Below are positions 32,500 through 40,610 of a stretch of 56,471 nt of DNA, in pieces. Numbering within the stretch: position 1 is the first letter of the stretch; every line of letters starts with the position of its first letter. The notes beneath the pieces were generated by a model. It worked only from the letters and a program-made list of their open reading frames with translations, searched no databases and was not told the origin of the DNA. The position numbers and the translations under genes are program-made. The stretch comes from Bacillota bacterium (GTDB lineage: Bacteria; Bacillota; Limnochordia; Darwinibacteriales; Darwinibacteriaceae), in NCBI GenBank assembly GCA_012838305.1, contig DUPN01000089.1:1-56471 (forward strand). Direction: 5' to 3'.

Positions 32500-32528
32500 T
32501 TTACTTTTCCAGTGCCATGGACTATACT
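32500..32528 (+). promoter_or_regulatory. fapR: Promoter of the fapR-fab operon
   Basis: TTTACT (32500-32505) and TATACT (32523-32528) are separated by 17 bases, giving a predicted start near 32535, just upstream of the FapR-like operator. Confidence 0.7.
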
Positions 32529-32539
32529 GAGGTAGTAGT

Positions 32540-32556
32540 TTATAACCTGGTACTAA
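32540..32556. promoter_or_regulatory. fapR: FapR operator
   Basis: TTATAACCTGGTACTAA matches the B. subtilis FapR site TTAGTACCTGATACTAA at 14 of 17 positions as I recall that consensus. It lies just after the predicted transcription start and before the fapR ribosome-binding site. FapR would repress its own operon here until malonyl-CoA binds. Confidence 0.8.
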
Positions 32557-32581
32557 GACTTGGCATTAAGGAGGGTGCTTG

Positions 32582-33163
32582 GTGAAACCAAAACAAAGTC
32601 GGCCAGAAAGGCGCAGGGAACTGCAGGACCTGTTACGGACGGATCCCTTTTTAACCGATTGGCAGCTCGCCGATGAACTCGGCGTAAGCGTGGCCACCAT
32701 CCGTCTGGATCGCATGGCCCTGGATATTCCTGAGCTCCGGGAGAGGGCCCGGACTATCGCCGCCAGTACCTACGGCCAAGTCCGTGCGCTGCATGGAGAG
32801 GAAGTTATCGGTGAACTGATCGAACTGAATCTGGGCCAAAATGGTACATCTGTGCTGATGGTCACGGATCAGATGGTCTTCGCCAGAAACCAGATCATGC
32901 GGGGCCATTTTCTGTTTGCCCAGGGCAATTCGCTGGCGGTGGCCTTAGTTGATTCGGAGATCGTACTTACCAAGAGTGCCGATGTGCGCTTCTACCAACC
33001 CGTTCACCTCGGTGAACGAGTGGTGGCCAAAGCCGGCATCACATCCAGTCAAGGCAGGCGTTACTATGTTCGAGTGAGCAGTTACGTCCACGACGAGATC
33101 GTCTTTCGCGGCGATTTTGTTGTAGTGGATGTGGCTGGTAAAGGAGGAGGAGACCGTGACTAG
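32582..33163 (+). CDS. fapR: Fatty acid biosynthesis repressor FapR
   Basis: A 193-residue regulator: an N-terminal DeoR-like HTH (about 10-50; LTDWQLADELGVSVATIRLDRMALDIPELRER) and a C-terminal hot-dog domain that binds malonyl-CoA (about 75-185), including NGTSVLMVTDQMVFARNQIMRGHFLFAQGNSLA. Start chosen: GTG 32582, six bases after AAGGAGGG; TTG 32579 is too close. It overlaps plsX by eight bases and is autoregulated through the operator upstream. Confidence 0.96.
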   Translation: MKPKQSRPERRRELQDLLRTDPFLTDWQLADELGVSVATIRLDRMALDIPELRERARTIAASTYGQVRALHGEEVIGELIELNLGQNGTSVLMVTDQMVFARNQIMRGHFLFAQGNSLAVALVDSEIVLTKSADVRFYQPVHLGERVVAKAGITSSQGRRYYVRVSSYVHDEIVFRGDFVVVDVAGKGGGDRD

Positions 33164-34145
33164 AGTTGCAGTGGATGCTTTTGGCGGAGACTACGCGCCG
33201 GAGCAGATTGTGGAAGGCGCGCTGCGAGCGGCAGAAATGGATGGCATTTCGGTGATCCTAACAGGAAATGAAACAAGACTGAAAGCTCTGCTTAACGGGA
33301 AACCTGGTAGTGATCGCATCGAGATTGAACATGCACCGGAAGTGATTCAAATGGATGAAGAACCCGTCGATGCCGTGCGCAAGAAGACCCAGTCCTCCTT
33401 AGTAACTGCAGCGCGCTTAGTGAAAGAAGGTCGGGCCGAAGCCTTAGTCAGTGCCGGCAGCACCGGAGCGACCATGGCCGCATCCTTGTTTACCATTCGG
33501 CGCATCAAGGGCGTGGAACGTCCCGCTATAACAAGCCTGATGCCAACCCTAAGCGGAATGGCCCTGGTTGTGGATGTAGGTGCCAACGTGGATTGCCGTC
33601 CCAATCAGCTCTTTCAATTCGCCCAAATGGGTTCCATCTATGCCGAACATGTCCTGAAAATACATGAACCCCGGGTTGGACTGTTGAACATTGGGCATGA
33701 ACCAAGCAAAGGCAATCACCTCATCAAAGAAGTGTATCCCCTCTTGCAGGAGGCGCCCATCAACTTCGTGGGCAATATCGAAGGACGGGATATCTCCAGG
33801 GGAGATTGTGATGTGGTCGTGTGCGACGGTTTTGTAGGAAATGTGGTCTTGAAGTTTGCCGAGGGATTAGCTGACGCCCTTTTTGGCATGATGAAGGAAG
33901 AATTTACGAGATCCATTCCGTCGGCCGCGGGCGCACTCTTGCTCAAACCAGCCTTTCGGCGCATTAAGAAGAAAGTAGACTACACAGAATACGGCGGAGC
34001 GCCCCTTTTAGGCGTGAACGGCGTGGTAATTATTGCCCACGGGGGATCCAACGCGAAGGCGATCCATAACGCCATACGCGTGGCGAAACAGGGGGCGGAG
34101 CAAAATATCGTGCAAGGGATTGCTGAGAGGATGGCGACATCGTGA
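33156..34145 (+). CDS. plsX: Phosphate acyltransferase PlsX
   Basis: A 329-residue enzyme making acyl-phosphate from acyl-ACP for phospholipid synthesis. Signatures: VAVDAFGGDYAPEQIVEGAL, SAGSTGATMAASLF, VVDVGANVDCRPNQLFQFA, NIEGRDISRGDCDVVVCDGFVGNV, and a C-terminal GVNGVVIIAHGGSNAKAI. Start chosen: GTG 33156 behind AAGGAGGAGG (33141-33150). It ends overlapping fabH (GTGA). With fakA/degV in the same window, both de novo and exogenous routes to acyl-phosphate are encoded. Confidence 0.96.
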   Translation: MTRVAVDAFGGDYAPEQIVEGALRAAEMDGISVILTGNETRLKALLNGKPGSDRIEIEHAPEVIQMDEEPVDAVRKKTQSSLVTAARLVKEGRAEALVSAGSTGATMAASLFTIRRIKGVERPAITSLMPTLSGMALVVDVGANVDCRPNQLFQFAQMGSIYAEHVLKIHEPRVGLLNIGHEPSKGNHLIKEVYPLLQEAPINFVGNIEGRDISRGDCDVVVCDGFVGNVVLKFAEGLADALFGMMKEEFTRSIPSAAGALLLKPAFRRIKKKVDYTEYGGAPLLGVNGVVIIAHGGSNAKAIHNAIRVAKQGAEQNIVQGIAERMATS

Positions 34146-35167
34146 GCGTGGCAGGCAGGAAGTCTTTTGGTATTCTGGGGACAGGTTCCGCGGTTCCCGA
34201 ACGCATTCTGACCAACGCGGAGTTAGAAACCATGGTGGATACCTCCGATGAATGGATTGTTTCCCGCACCGGAATCAGGGAGCGGAGAATTGCAGCGGAA
34301 GGGACCTCGTCGTCCACCCTGGCCCACCTGGCAGCTAAGGCCGCCCTGGAAGACGCCAAGCTTCAGGCAAACGAAATCGATCTCATTTTATGCGCCACCG
34401 TAACTCCGGATATGGCCTTTCCGGCCACAGCCTGTATACTGCAGGATCTGCTCGGTTTGGAGCGAATTCCGGCCTTTGATCTTTCCGCAGGCTGCAGCGG
34501 TTTTGGCTACGCCCTGAGTGTGGCGGAAAGCATGCTGCGGAGCGGGCCCTACAAAAAGGCCATGGTTGTGGGGGTGGACCTGCTCAGCAGAATCACAGAC
34601 TATGAGGATCGTTCCACCTGTGTACTCTTTGGCGATGGGGCCGGTGCTGCCATTTTAGGTCAAGTGCCCCAGGGTTTCGGTATCCTGGCCATAGAATTAG
34701 GAGCAGACGGCGCGGGAGGACATGTCCTACAGCAGCCTGCGGGAGGCTCTCTGCGGCCGGCCTCTCGGGCCAGCGTAGAGGAGAGACAGCACTATATTAA
34801 GATGCAGGGCAGCGATGTCTTCAAGTTTGCGGTGCGAATTATGGACGAATCAACCAAACGTGTTGTGACCAAGGCAGGATTGGAGCTGAGCGAAGTGGAC
34901 TTGGTTATCCCGCACCAGGCCAACACGCGCATCATTTCCGCCGCCGCCAATCGCTTAGGTATTCCTGAAGAGAAATTCTTCGTCAATGTCGATCGCTATG
35001 GCAATACCTCCGCGGCCAGCATCGGTCTGGCCCTCGATGAAGCCAACCGCTCAGGTCAGCTCAAAGAAGGCGCTCATCTGGTTCTAGTGGGCTTTGGAGC
35101 CGGCTTAACCTGGTCAGCTACTGTGATCACATGGTGGGCAGGGGGACTAAACGATGCAGCCCTCTAA
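34142..35167 (+). CDS. fabH: 3-oxoacyl-ACP synthase III
   Basis: A 341-residue condensing enzyme that starts fatty acid synthesis from an acyl-CoA primer and malonyl-ACP. Catalytic triad: Cys118 (SAGCSGFGYAL), His258 (PHQANTRI) and Asn288 (GNTSAASIG). The N-terminal GTGSAVPERILTN and SDEWIVSRTGIRERR are typical. It starts at GTG 34142 overlapping plsX and overlaps fabD by 14 bases. Confidence 0.97.
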   Translation: MSVAGRKSFGILGTGSAVPERILTNAELETMVDTSDEWIVSRTGIRERRIAAEGTSSSTLAHLAAKAALEDAKLQANEIDLILCATVTPDMAFPATACILQDLLGLERIPAFDLSAGCSGFGYALSVAESMLRSGPYKKAMVVGVDLLSRITDYEDRSTCVLFGDGAGAAILGQVPQGFGILAIELGADGAGGHVLQQPAGGSLRPASRASVEERQHYIKMQGSDVFKFAVRIMDESTKRVVTKAGLELSEVDLVIPHQANTRIISAAANRLGIPEEKFFVNVDRYGNTSAASIGLALDEANRSGQLKEGAHLVLVGFGAGLTWSATVITWWAGGLNDAAL

Positions 35168-36050
35168 GATAGCTGCGGCCTTTCCCGGACAGGGTATTCA
35201 AAGGGTGGGGATGGCAGGGGCCATTGCCCCTACCTCGGCCTGGACGTTTTTTGAGCAAGCCAGTGAGCTTATCGGCTATGACCTGGGCCAGCTCTGTCTG
35301 GAGGGACCCCAAGAAACACTGGACAACACTGCCCAAACCCAAATCGCTGTTTTTGTCACCTGCTGGTCCCTGTGGGAACTGCAGAAAGAGCGTTTCCGAC
35401 CCCAAATTTTCCTGGGACACAGCCTGGGAGAGATTGTGGCCCTGGGCGCAGCAGGTGCTTTTAGCTTTCAGGAAGGCGTGCGACTGGTTCAAGCACGGGG
35501 CCAAGCCATGTCGCAAGTGAAAACAGGGGGTATGACGGCCATCTTAGGTTTGGATGGGCAAACTGTCGAAACCCTTTGTGCCGAGGTCGCTTCTACCGGC
35601 TTGGTGCAAGTGGCCAACTGGAATTCACCGTTCCAGACTGTTGTCAGTGGAGAGTTCCGGGCCCTTGAGGCCGTGGGTACTTTATCCAAAGAACGGGGAG
35701 CAAAAAGAGTTGTCCAGCTCAACGTGTCGGGACCCTTTCATTCCAGACTGATGGAACCCGCTGCCCAAGCGTTCGCTGAGGTGGTCCAGGACCTAGAACT
35801 CAGGGTTTGTCACACCCCTGTTTTGAGCAATGACGGGCAGAGCATGCTGCAAGACCCCGGGGATATTCGGCGAAGTCTGGTCCGGCAAATCACCGGTCCC
35901 GTTCGTTTCACCGATCAGTTGCATACACTGGTGCGAATGGGGGTCACAGAGTTCGTCGAACTAAGTCCAGAAAGCCTTTTGATCCCCCTGGCCCGGCGCA
36001 GCCAGCCAAATTTACAGTTTACTCTTGTCAGTGATGGAGGTATGGTGTAG
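35154..36050 (+). CDS. fabD: Malonyl-CoA:ACP transacylase
   Basis: A 298-residue transacylase. Nucleophile Ser90 lies in GHSLGE, the N-terminal motif FPGQGIQRVGM is conserved, and a catalytic His is expected in GPFHSRLM. It provides malonyl-ACP for FabH and FabF. The ATG 35154 lies inside the end of fabH with GGGGG upstream. Confidence 0.96.
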   Translation: MQPSKIAAAFPGQGIQRVGMAGAIAPTSAWTFFEQASELIGYDLGQLCLEGPQETLDNTAQTQIAVFVTCWSLWELQKERFRPQIFLGHSLGEIVALGAAGAFSFQEGVRLVQARGQAMSQVKTGGMTAILGLDGQTVETLCAEVASTGLVQVANWNSPFQTVVSGEFRALEAVGTLSKERGAKRVVQLNVSGPFHSRLMEPAAQAFAEVVQDLELRVCHTPVLSNDGQSMLQDPGDIRRSLVRQITGPVRFTDQLHTLVRMGVTEFVELSPESLLIPLARRSQPNLQFTLVSDGGMV

Positions 36051-36051
36051 C

Positions 36052-36774
36052 ATGAATATGCTTGGGAAGATTGCATTGGTTACTGGAGCCACCCGTGGTA
36101 TCGGCAAGGCGATCGCGGGCAGACTGAAGGCAGCCGGTGCTGAGCTAGTGGTCACTGGCCGCGATCAAGCACTGCTCCAGGCTTGGGAAGACCAGGGGGC
36201 ACTGGCCATCCGAGCCGATGTAACCCAGGTGCAAGAGGTGAATGACCTGATTGAAGCCACAATCAGACATTTCGGGCAACTTGATGTTGTGGTAAACAAT
36301 GCAGGGGTCACCCAGGATGGCCTGTTGATGCGGATGAGTGACGCAGACTGGAACAAAGTCCTCGCAACCAACCTGACGGGAGTGTTCCATGTCTGCCGGG
36401 CGGCCATTCGGCCCATGCTCAAGCAGCGTCAGGGCAAGATCGTGAATATCTCCTCGGTCATTGGGGTCATAGGCAACCCCGGGCAGACCAACTATGCCGC
36501 TTCCAAAGCAGGAGTGATTGGTTTTAGCAAGGCTCTGGCCAAGGAGGTGGCGGGCCGCAACATTTTAGTCAATGTGGTGGCACCTGGCTATATTGAGAGC
36601 GAGATGACCCGTGCTCTAACCGAGGAACAGAGGCACAAGATTGTGCAGATGATTCCCCTGGGACGAACAGGCCAGGGAGACGACGTGGCTTCCCTTGTAC
36701 ATTTCTTGGTGTCGGAGGCCAATGGGTATATTACCGGTCAAACCATCCACTGTGATGGAGGCTTAGTAATATAA
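36052..36774 (+). CDS. fabG: 3-oxoacyl-ACP reductase
   Basis: A 240-residue short-chain dehydrogenase using NADPH: TGATRGIGKAIA for the cofactor, NNAGVTQDGLL, a catalytic Ser in ISSVIG and Tyr148-x3-Lys152 in YAASK. Start chosen: ATG 36052, with GGAGG (36036-36040) eleven bases upstream; it begins one base after the fabD stop. Confidence 0.96.
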   Translation: MNMLGKIALVTGATRGIGKAIAGRLKAAGAELVVTGRDQALLQAWEDQGALAIRADVTQVQEVNDLIEATIRHFGQLDVVVNNAGVTQDGLLMRMSDADWNKVLATNLTGVFHVCRAAIRPMLKQRQGKIVNISSVIGVIGNPGQTNYAASKAGVIGFSKALAKEVAGRNILVNVVAPGYIESEMTRALTEEQRHKIVQMIPLGRTGQGDDVASLVHFLVSEANGYITGQTIHCDGGLVI

Positions 36775-36805
36775 ACAGGATATGTGGAAAAGGAGGTGAC
36801 ATGGC

Positions 36806-37051
36806 ATGGGAGACTTTGATGAGAAAATCTTTGAAAAGGTCAAGACCATCGTTGTGGAACAATTGGGCATCAGTTACACAGAAGTTACTCCAGACGCCTC
36901 TTTTGTAGAGGATTTAGGGGCCGATTCACTGGATGTGGTGGAGTTGGTCATGGCTCTGGAAGAGGAGTTTGATCTAACGATAAGTGACGAAGAGGCTTCA
37001 AGAATCGCCACTGTGCGTGATGCAGTGGAATATATTACAGAGCAATTGTAG
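36806..37051 (+). CDS. acpP: Acyl carrier protein
   Basis: An 81-residue acidic four-helix protein with the phosphopantetheine site Ser41 in [20 protein letters not shown] very strong AAGGAGGTGA precedes ATG 36806, in keeping with the high ACP level cells need. A stable hairpin follows before fabF. Confidence 0.98.
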   Translation: MGDFDEKIFEKVKTIVVEQLGISYTEVTPDASFVEDLGADSLDVVELVMALEEEFDLTISDEEASRIATVRDAVEYITEQL

Positions 37052-37057
37052 AACTTG

Positions 37058-37085
37058 GGTCCCAAAGTGGGTTCACTTTGGGGCC
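37058..37085 (+). promoter_or_regulatory. Strong intercistronic hairpin between acpP and fabF
   Basis: GGTCCCAAAGTG (37058-37069) and CACTTTGGGGCC (37074-37085) form a 12-pair stem (one wobble) with a four-base loop GGTT. There is no T-run, so it is more likely an mRNA-processing or stabilising element than a terminator. It may help set a higher level of acpP than of fabF. Confidence 0.7.
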
Positions 37086-37108
37086 ACTTATGTCTAAAGG
37101 AGGTCCAA

Positions 37109-38356
37109 ATGAAGCGCGTAGTGATCACTGGACTAGGAATCGTCTCTCCCCTAGGAGATAAGGATAACCTCTGGGACAGCTTACTAAAGGGCATTTCAGG
37201 CATCGATCAGATCAACCGCTTTGATGCCTCCGCTTTGTCTGTGCGCATCGGAGCAGAGGTGCGAGATTTTGATCCAACCCTGTTTATGGAGCGCAAGGAT
37301 GCCAGGAGGATGGATCGCTTTGCCCAGTTTGCGGTGGCAGCGGCCAAGATGGGCCTGGCCGATGCCAAGCTGGAGATACCGCTCCAAAACCCGAACCGAG
37401 TTGGTGTTCTGGTGGGTTCGGGAATTGGCGGAATTGAAACAGTCCAGGAGCAAAGCAGGGTTTTCTGGGAAAAGGGCCCGGAACGAGTAACGCCCTTTTT
37501 TGTTCCTATGATGATTCCCGATATGGCCAGTGGGCAAATTGCGATCCAGACCGGGGCCAAGGGAGTGAACTCCTGCACTGTGACAGCCTGCGCCACAGGC
37601 ACCCATGCCATTGGTGATGCCTTTCGCATCATTGGCCGAGGTCAGGCCGATGTGGTCTTGGCCGGAGGATCGGAAGCGGCCTTATGCCCCTTGGGCTTGG
37701 CGGGATTTATTACAGCCAAAGCCCTCTCCACCCGGAACGAAGAGCCAACCAAAGCATCGCGACCCTTCGATCGCACCCGAGACGGCTTTGTGATGGGGGA
37801 AGGCGCAGGAGTGCTGGTGTTGGAGAGCCTCGACCATGCTCTGGCCAGGGGAGCCTTCATCTACGGTGAGATCGTGGGCTACGGAGCCAGCGGAGACGCC
37901 TACCACATTACCAGTCCAGCTCCGGAAGGGGAGGGAGCCCAGCGCGCTATGTCGGAAGCCTTGCTCGACGCAGGACTCGATCCTGCCGATGTGGACTACA
38001 TTAACGCCCATGGTACCTCCACCGAATACAATGATCTCTATGAGACCATCGCCATTAAGCGAGTGTTCAAAGAACACGCCTATAAGCTGGCCGTAAGCTC
38101 CACTAAATCCTTGACAGGGCATATGCTCGGCGCAGCGGGCGCCGTTGAGGCAGCTGTCTGTCTTTTGGCCCTGCGAGACCAGGTCATCCCGGGTACATAT
38201 AACTATGAATATCCTGATCCCCAGTGTGATCTGGACTATGTCCCCAACCAATCCAGACCGGCCGAACTTGGAGTTGTCCTGTCGAACTCCTTCGGCTTTG
38301 GCGGACACAATGCCACACTGGCCTTTAGGAGATGGGATGATGCCGATGGTTCATGA
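37109..38356 (+). CDS. fabF: 3-oxoacyl-ACP synthase II
   Basis: A 415-residue elongating condensing enzyme. Active-site Cys161 lies in [12 protein letters not shown], with His in [11 protein letters not shown] and His in [13 protein letters not shown]. Start chosen: ATG 37109 behind AAAGGAGG; the longer frame from 37055 would translate the hairpin. It overlaps rnc by 17 bases. Confidence 0.97.
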   Translation: MKRVVITGLGIVSPLGDKDNLWDSLLKGISGIDQINRFDASALSVRIGAEVRDFDPTLFMERKDARRMDRFAQFAVAAAKMGLADAKLEIPLQNPNRVGVLVGSGIGGIETVQEQSRVFWEKGPERVTPFFVPMMIPDMASGQIAIQTGAKGVNSCTVTACATGTHAIGDAFRIIGRGQADVVLAGGSEAALCPLGLAGFITAKALSTRNEEPTKASRPFDRTRDGFVMGEGAGVLVLESLDHALARGAFIYGEIVGYGASGDAYHITSPAPEGEGAQRAMSEALLDAGLDPADVDYINAHGTSTEYNDLYETIAIKRVFKEHAYKLAVSSTKSLTGHMLGAAGAVEAAVCLLALRDQVIPGTYNYEYPDPQCDLDYVPNQSRPAELGVVLSNSFGFGGHNATLAFRRWDDADGS

Positions 38357-39035
38357 TCAAAATGTATCCGTGTTAGAACAAAGGCTAGGCTATGTATTCA
38401 AGGACATGCACCACCTCAAGCTGGCCCTGACCCATCGTTCCCTGGGGCATCATCCCCAGCATAATAATGAACGCCTTGAATTTTTGGGGGATGCTGTATT
38501 GCAGCTCACAGTGAGTGCCTACCTCTATCAAAAGTATCCCCGCTTACCAGAAGGTGAGCTGGCCAAAATGCGCTCCCTGCTCGTTAGGGAATCTACCCTG
38601 GCCGACATCGCACGGGAACTTGGTCTAAACCACTATCTACTGGTGGGCAAAGGTGAGCGGCGTTCCCAAGCTCAAGAGCGGGATTCCCTCCTGTGTGATG
38701 TCCTGGAAGCAGTCTATGGAGCGGTCTTCCTCGATGGAGGTTTCGATCAGGCCCAGCAGGTGATTCTGCGCCACCTTCCCCAGCGAGACGTGGGAGAGAT
38801 GTCCCTAGTGGACGCCAAGTCCACCCTGCAAGAACACTTTCAGCAGATCGCAAAAAAGCCTCCAGTCTACAATCTTGTGGAGGAAAAGGGCCCCGATCAT
38901 GATAAGGTCTTTGTGGTCGAAGTCTGGTTTGAACAGGAATATCTCGGCATGGGAATGGGTCACACCAAGAAGGAAGCAGAGCAGGAGGCGGCCCGCAACG
39001 CTCTGGAGCGGATTGGGCTTCAAGACGGAAAATAG
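38340..39035 (+). CDS. rnc: Ribonuclease III
   Basis: A 231-residue dsRNA endonuclease for rRNA and mRNA processing. Catalytic motif [12 protein letters not shown] (Glu47, Asp51), a second acidic cluster in [15 protein letters not shown], and a C-terminal dsRNA-binding domain (about 160-228; [33 protein letters not shown]). Start: ATG 38340 is taken, eight bases after AGGAG; ATG 38337 and 38346 are alternatives. Its 3' end overlaps the opposite-strand gene by 16 bases. Confidence 0.95.
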   Translation: MPMVHDQNVSVLEQRLGYVFKDMHHLKLALTHRSLGHHPQHNNERLEFLGDAVLQLTVSAYLYQKYPRLPEGELAKMRSLLVRESTLADIARELGLNHYLLVGKGERRSQAQERDSLLCDVLEAVYGAVFLDGGFDQAQQVILRHLPQRDVGEMSLVDAKSTLQEHFQQIAKKPPVYNLVEEKGPDHDKVFVVEVWFEQEYLGMGMGHTKKEAEQEAARNALERIGLQDGK

Positions 39036-39592
39036 CGGTGTTGACTCACAATCAAGCCGACAGTGGATAAGTTGGAACGATGGACCTTGAGGGTGATCGG
39101 GTCCATCACTTGCTTGCTGCTGAGGGTTTTGCCAATGACAAACTCCTCAGAGGTTTTCAGAAGAACCCAGGAGTCTTCCGGGCAGGATCGGCCTTCGGAG
39201 ATGACGAGGATATCATTTTGGATAAACCAGGGACTGTAGCGGTTTATCCCTACACGAACAGCGAAGAAACCTTGCGGTTGGGATTGGTGATGCAGGTGAT
39301 ACCATTCCTCCACAGGGTTTTTCTGTTTTGGATTCCAGTCGAAGAGGGGTATCTTGACAAGGTAGTGGGCGATACCGCCAAGGTCGAACGCCTGGGGGCT
39401 AGACCAGGTTGCATCCTGGCTCAAGACAAGGCGCTTGAAGGCATTGATCCCGCCCACCTGACCTTTTTCCAGCCAGTAGTACACTGATTTGCTGTCCGCA
39501 AACTTCAATTCCTTGGCAATCTGGCGCACCGTAATACTGGGATCCTTTTTGATCAATGCTGCCATTTGCTGCAAATAGTCTGAGTACCGCAA
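39020..39592 (-). CDS. HTH plus LexA/S24-fold protein, apparently without the catalytic serine
   Basis: A 190-residue protein. Residues about 15-45 form an HTH (SITVRQIAKELKFADSKSVYYWLEKG). Residues about 95-185 resemble the LexA/CI C-terminal fold: FFAVRVGINRYSPWFIQNDILVI, then DSWVLLKTSEEFVIGKTL, and a final strand near [11 protein letters not shown]. In LexA the first segment carries GDSM with the catalytic Ser; here that place reads GINRY, so autocleavage is unlikely, although a Lys in VIGKTL may match the catalytic Lys. Probably a repressor that dimerises through an S24-like domain. The start TTG has a weak ribosome-binding site. It interrupts the conserved rnc-smc junction, antisense. 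Confidence 0.72.
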   Translation of the reverse strand: MRYSDYLQQMAALIKKDPSITVRQIAKELKFADSKSVYYWLEKGQVGGINAFKRLVLSQDATWSSPQAFDLGGIAHYLVKIPLFDWNPKQKNPVEEWYHLHHQSQPQGFFAVRVGINRYSPWFIQNDILVISEGRSCPEDSWVLLKTSEEFVIGKTLSSKQVMDPITLKVHRSNLSTVGLIVSQHRYFPS

Positions 39593-39620
39593 GTACGCCG
39601 CCTTCTCCCGTCAGTAGTTC

Positions 39621-39650
39621 ATTGTACAAGATTCAGTGTAGGAAAAGCAA
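39621..39650 (-). promoter_or_regulatory. Promoter of the S24-like gene
   Basis: On the minus strand TTGCTT (39645-39650) and TACAAT (39621-39626) are separated by 18 bases, 29 bases before the TTG start at 39592. From 39651 to 39842 I see no gene, only a direct repeat TGGACTA at 39802-39808 and 39816-39822. Confidence 0.55.
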
Positions 39651-39842
39651 AAACCTTTACATAACCTCTGGTTGAAAGGGCGGAAGCAGGGGATTTAGAC
39701 AAGGGAAACTACATAAATTATGGGTATTGGATCAAGAACGAAAGCTCCTTTTGGTCGCAATTCCTTCCTTGAGGAATAGTAATCAAGCCTAGGCATATAC
39801 ATGGACTAGACGGCCTGGACTAACTTGGGGAGGATGGTGATC

Positions 39843-40538
39843 ATGAGTGATAATCAGACCCTTGATCTCAACTTGATCAAACGATTCAGGGAAGGCGATC
39901 AAGAAGCTCGGGACAACCTTGTGGTCAAATATGTGCCAATGGTCAAGTACATCATTCGCAACTACTATGCGGCATTTTTGGATTTCGAGGACCTGCTGCA
40001 GGAGGGTCTCATCGGACTACTCAGTGCCATGGAGGAATACAAGCCGGACGAATATGATGTTAAATTCAGCTCCTTTGCCTACATCTGTATCATCCGCCGC
40101 ATCTACAATGTGATCAAACAGACAACGGGAAACAAGCATCGTCTGCTGAATGAAGCAACATCCTTACAGACCCCCATCGGCAGTGACGAAAGTCGTTCCA
40201 TCATGGACTTGGTCGCAGCTGAGCTTGCCCAGTCGAACCCGGAAGAGATGGTGGAGGAGAAGTATGTGGCCGAAGTGATTGGCAGGGTGCTGCGCAATCA
40301 CCTTTCCATGCTGGAATATGCGGTGATCATCCGTCTGTTGAAGGGGTATTCGGCCAGAGAAATCGAGGAGGAAATGCACATCGGTCTCAAAGTGATTGAC
40401 AATGCAAGAACCAGGGTGAAGAGCAAACTGAAACGGCTCCTGGACGAATATGGTTCACTCCTGAGTCCCAAAGTTCCCACGAATGTGCGCAAACGGGAGG
40501 ACCTGTATCTCGATCTCCACGCAAACCTACACCGGTAG
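39843..40538 (+). CDS. SigH-like RNA polymerase sigma factor
   Basis: A 231-residue sigma-70-family factor closest in pattern to sporulation sigma-H. Region 2 (about 20-95) contains YVPMVKYIIRNYYAAFLDFEDLLQEGLIGLLSAMEEYKPD and FSSFAYICIIRRIYNVIKQT. A linker has NKHRLLNEATSLQTPIGSDESRSIMD, much like the SigH linker. Region 4 (about 155-205) has SAREIEEEMHIGLKVIDNARTRVKSKL. SigH normally drives early sporulation genes including spo0A. The gene is not in the usual sigH neighbourhood but upstream of smc, so it may be a paralogue. Start chosen: ATG 39843, nine bases after GGGGAGG. Confidence 0.88.
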   Translation: MSDNQTLDLNLIKRFREGDQEARDNLVVKYVPMVKYIIRNYYAAFLDFEDLLQEGLIGLLSAMEEYKPDEYDVKFSSFAYICIIRRIYNVIKQTTGNKHRLLNEATSLQTPIGSDESRSIMDLVAAELAQSNPEEMVEEKYVAEVIGRVLRNHLSMLEYAVIIRLLKGYSAREIEEEMHIGLKVIDNARTRVKSKLKRLLDEYGSLLSPKVPTNVRKREDLYLDLHANLHR

Positions 40539-40558
40539 CCCCTGGTGGTTCTTTTTTC
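40528..40558 (+). terminator. Probable terminator after the sigma factor gene
   Basis: CACCGG can pair with CCTGGTG with one bulged T near 40530-40548, followed by a T-rich tract (40549-40560). The stem is short and bulged, so this is a moderate call. Confidence 0.4.
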
Positions 40559-40568
40559 TTCCAAGGTA

Positions 40569-40577
40569 TGGTACAAT
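40569..40577 (+). promoter_or_regulatory. smc: Extended -10 promoter of smc
   Basis: TGGTACAAT (40569-40577) fits the extended -10 TGnTANAAT, 33 bases before the smc start. The -35 position (TTCTTT, 40549-40554) is poor. Confidence 0.5.
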
Positions 40578-40610
40578 AAGCACGGTAAGTACAAGTCTTG
40601 GAGGAATACT

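Noticed and set aside
39020-39592. Calling the minus-strand gene LexA
   Set aside because: The catalytic Ser-containing GDSM motif is not present and the HTH differs from the LexA winged helix, so only an S24-like fold is claimed.
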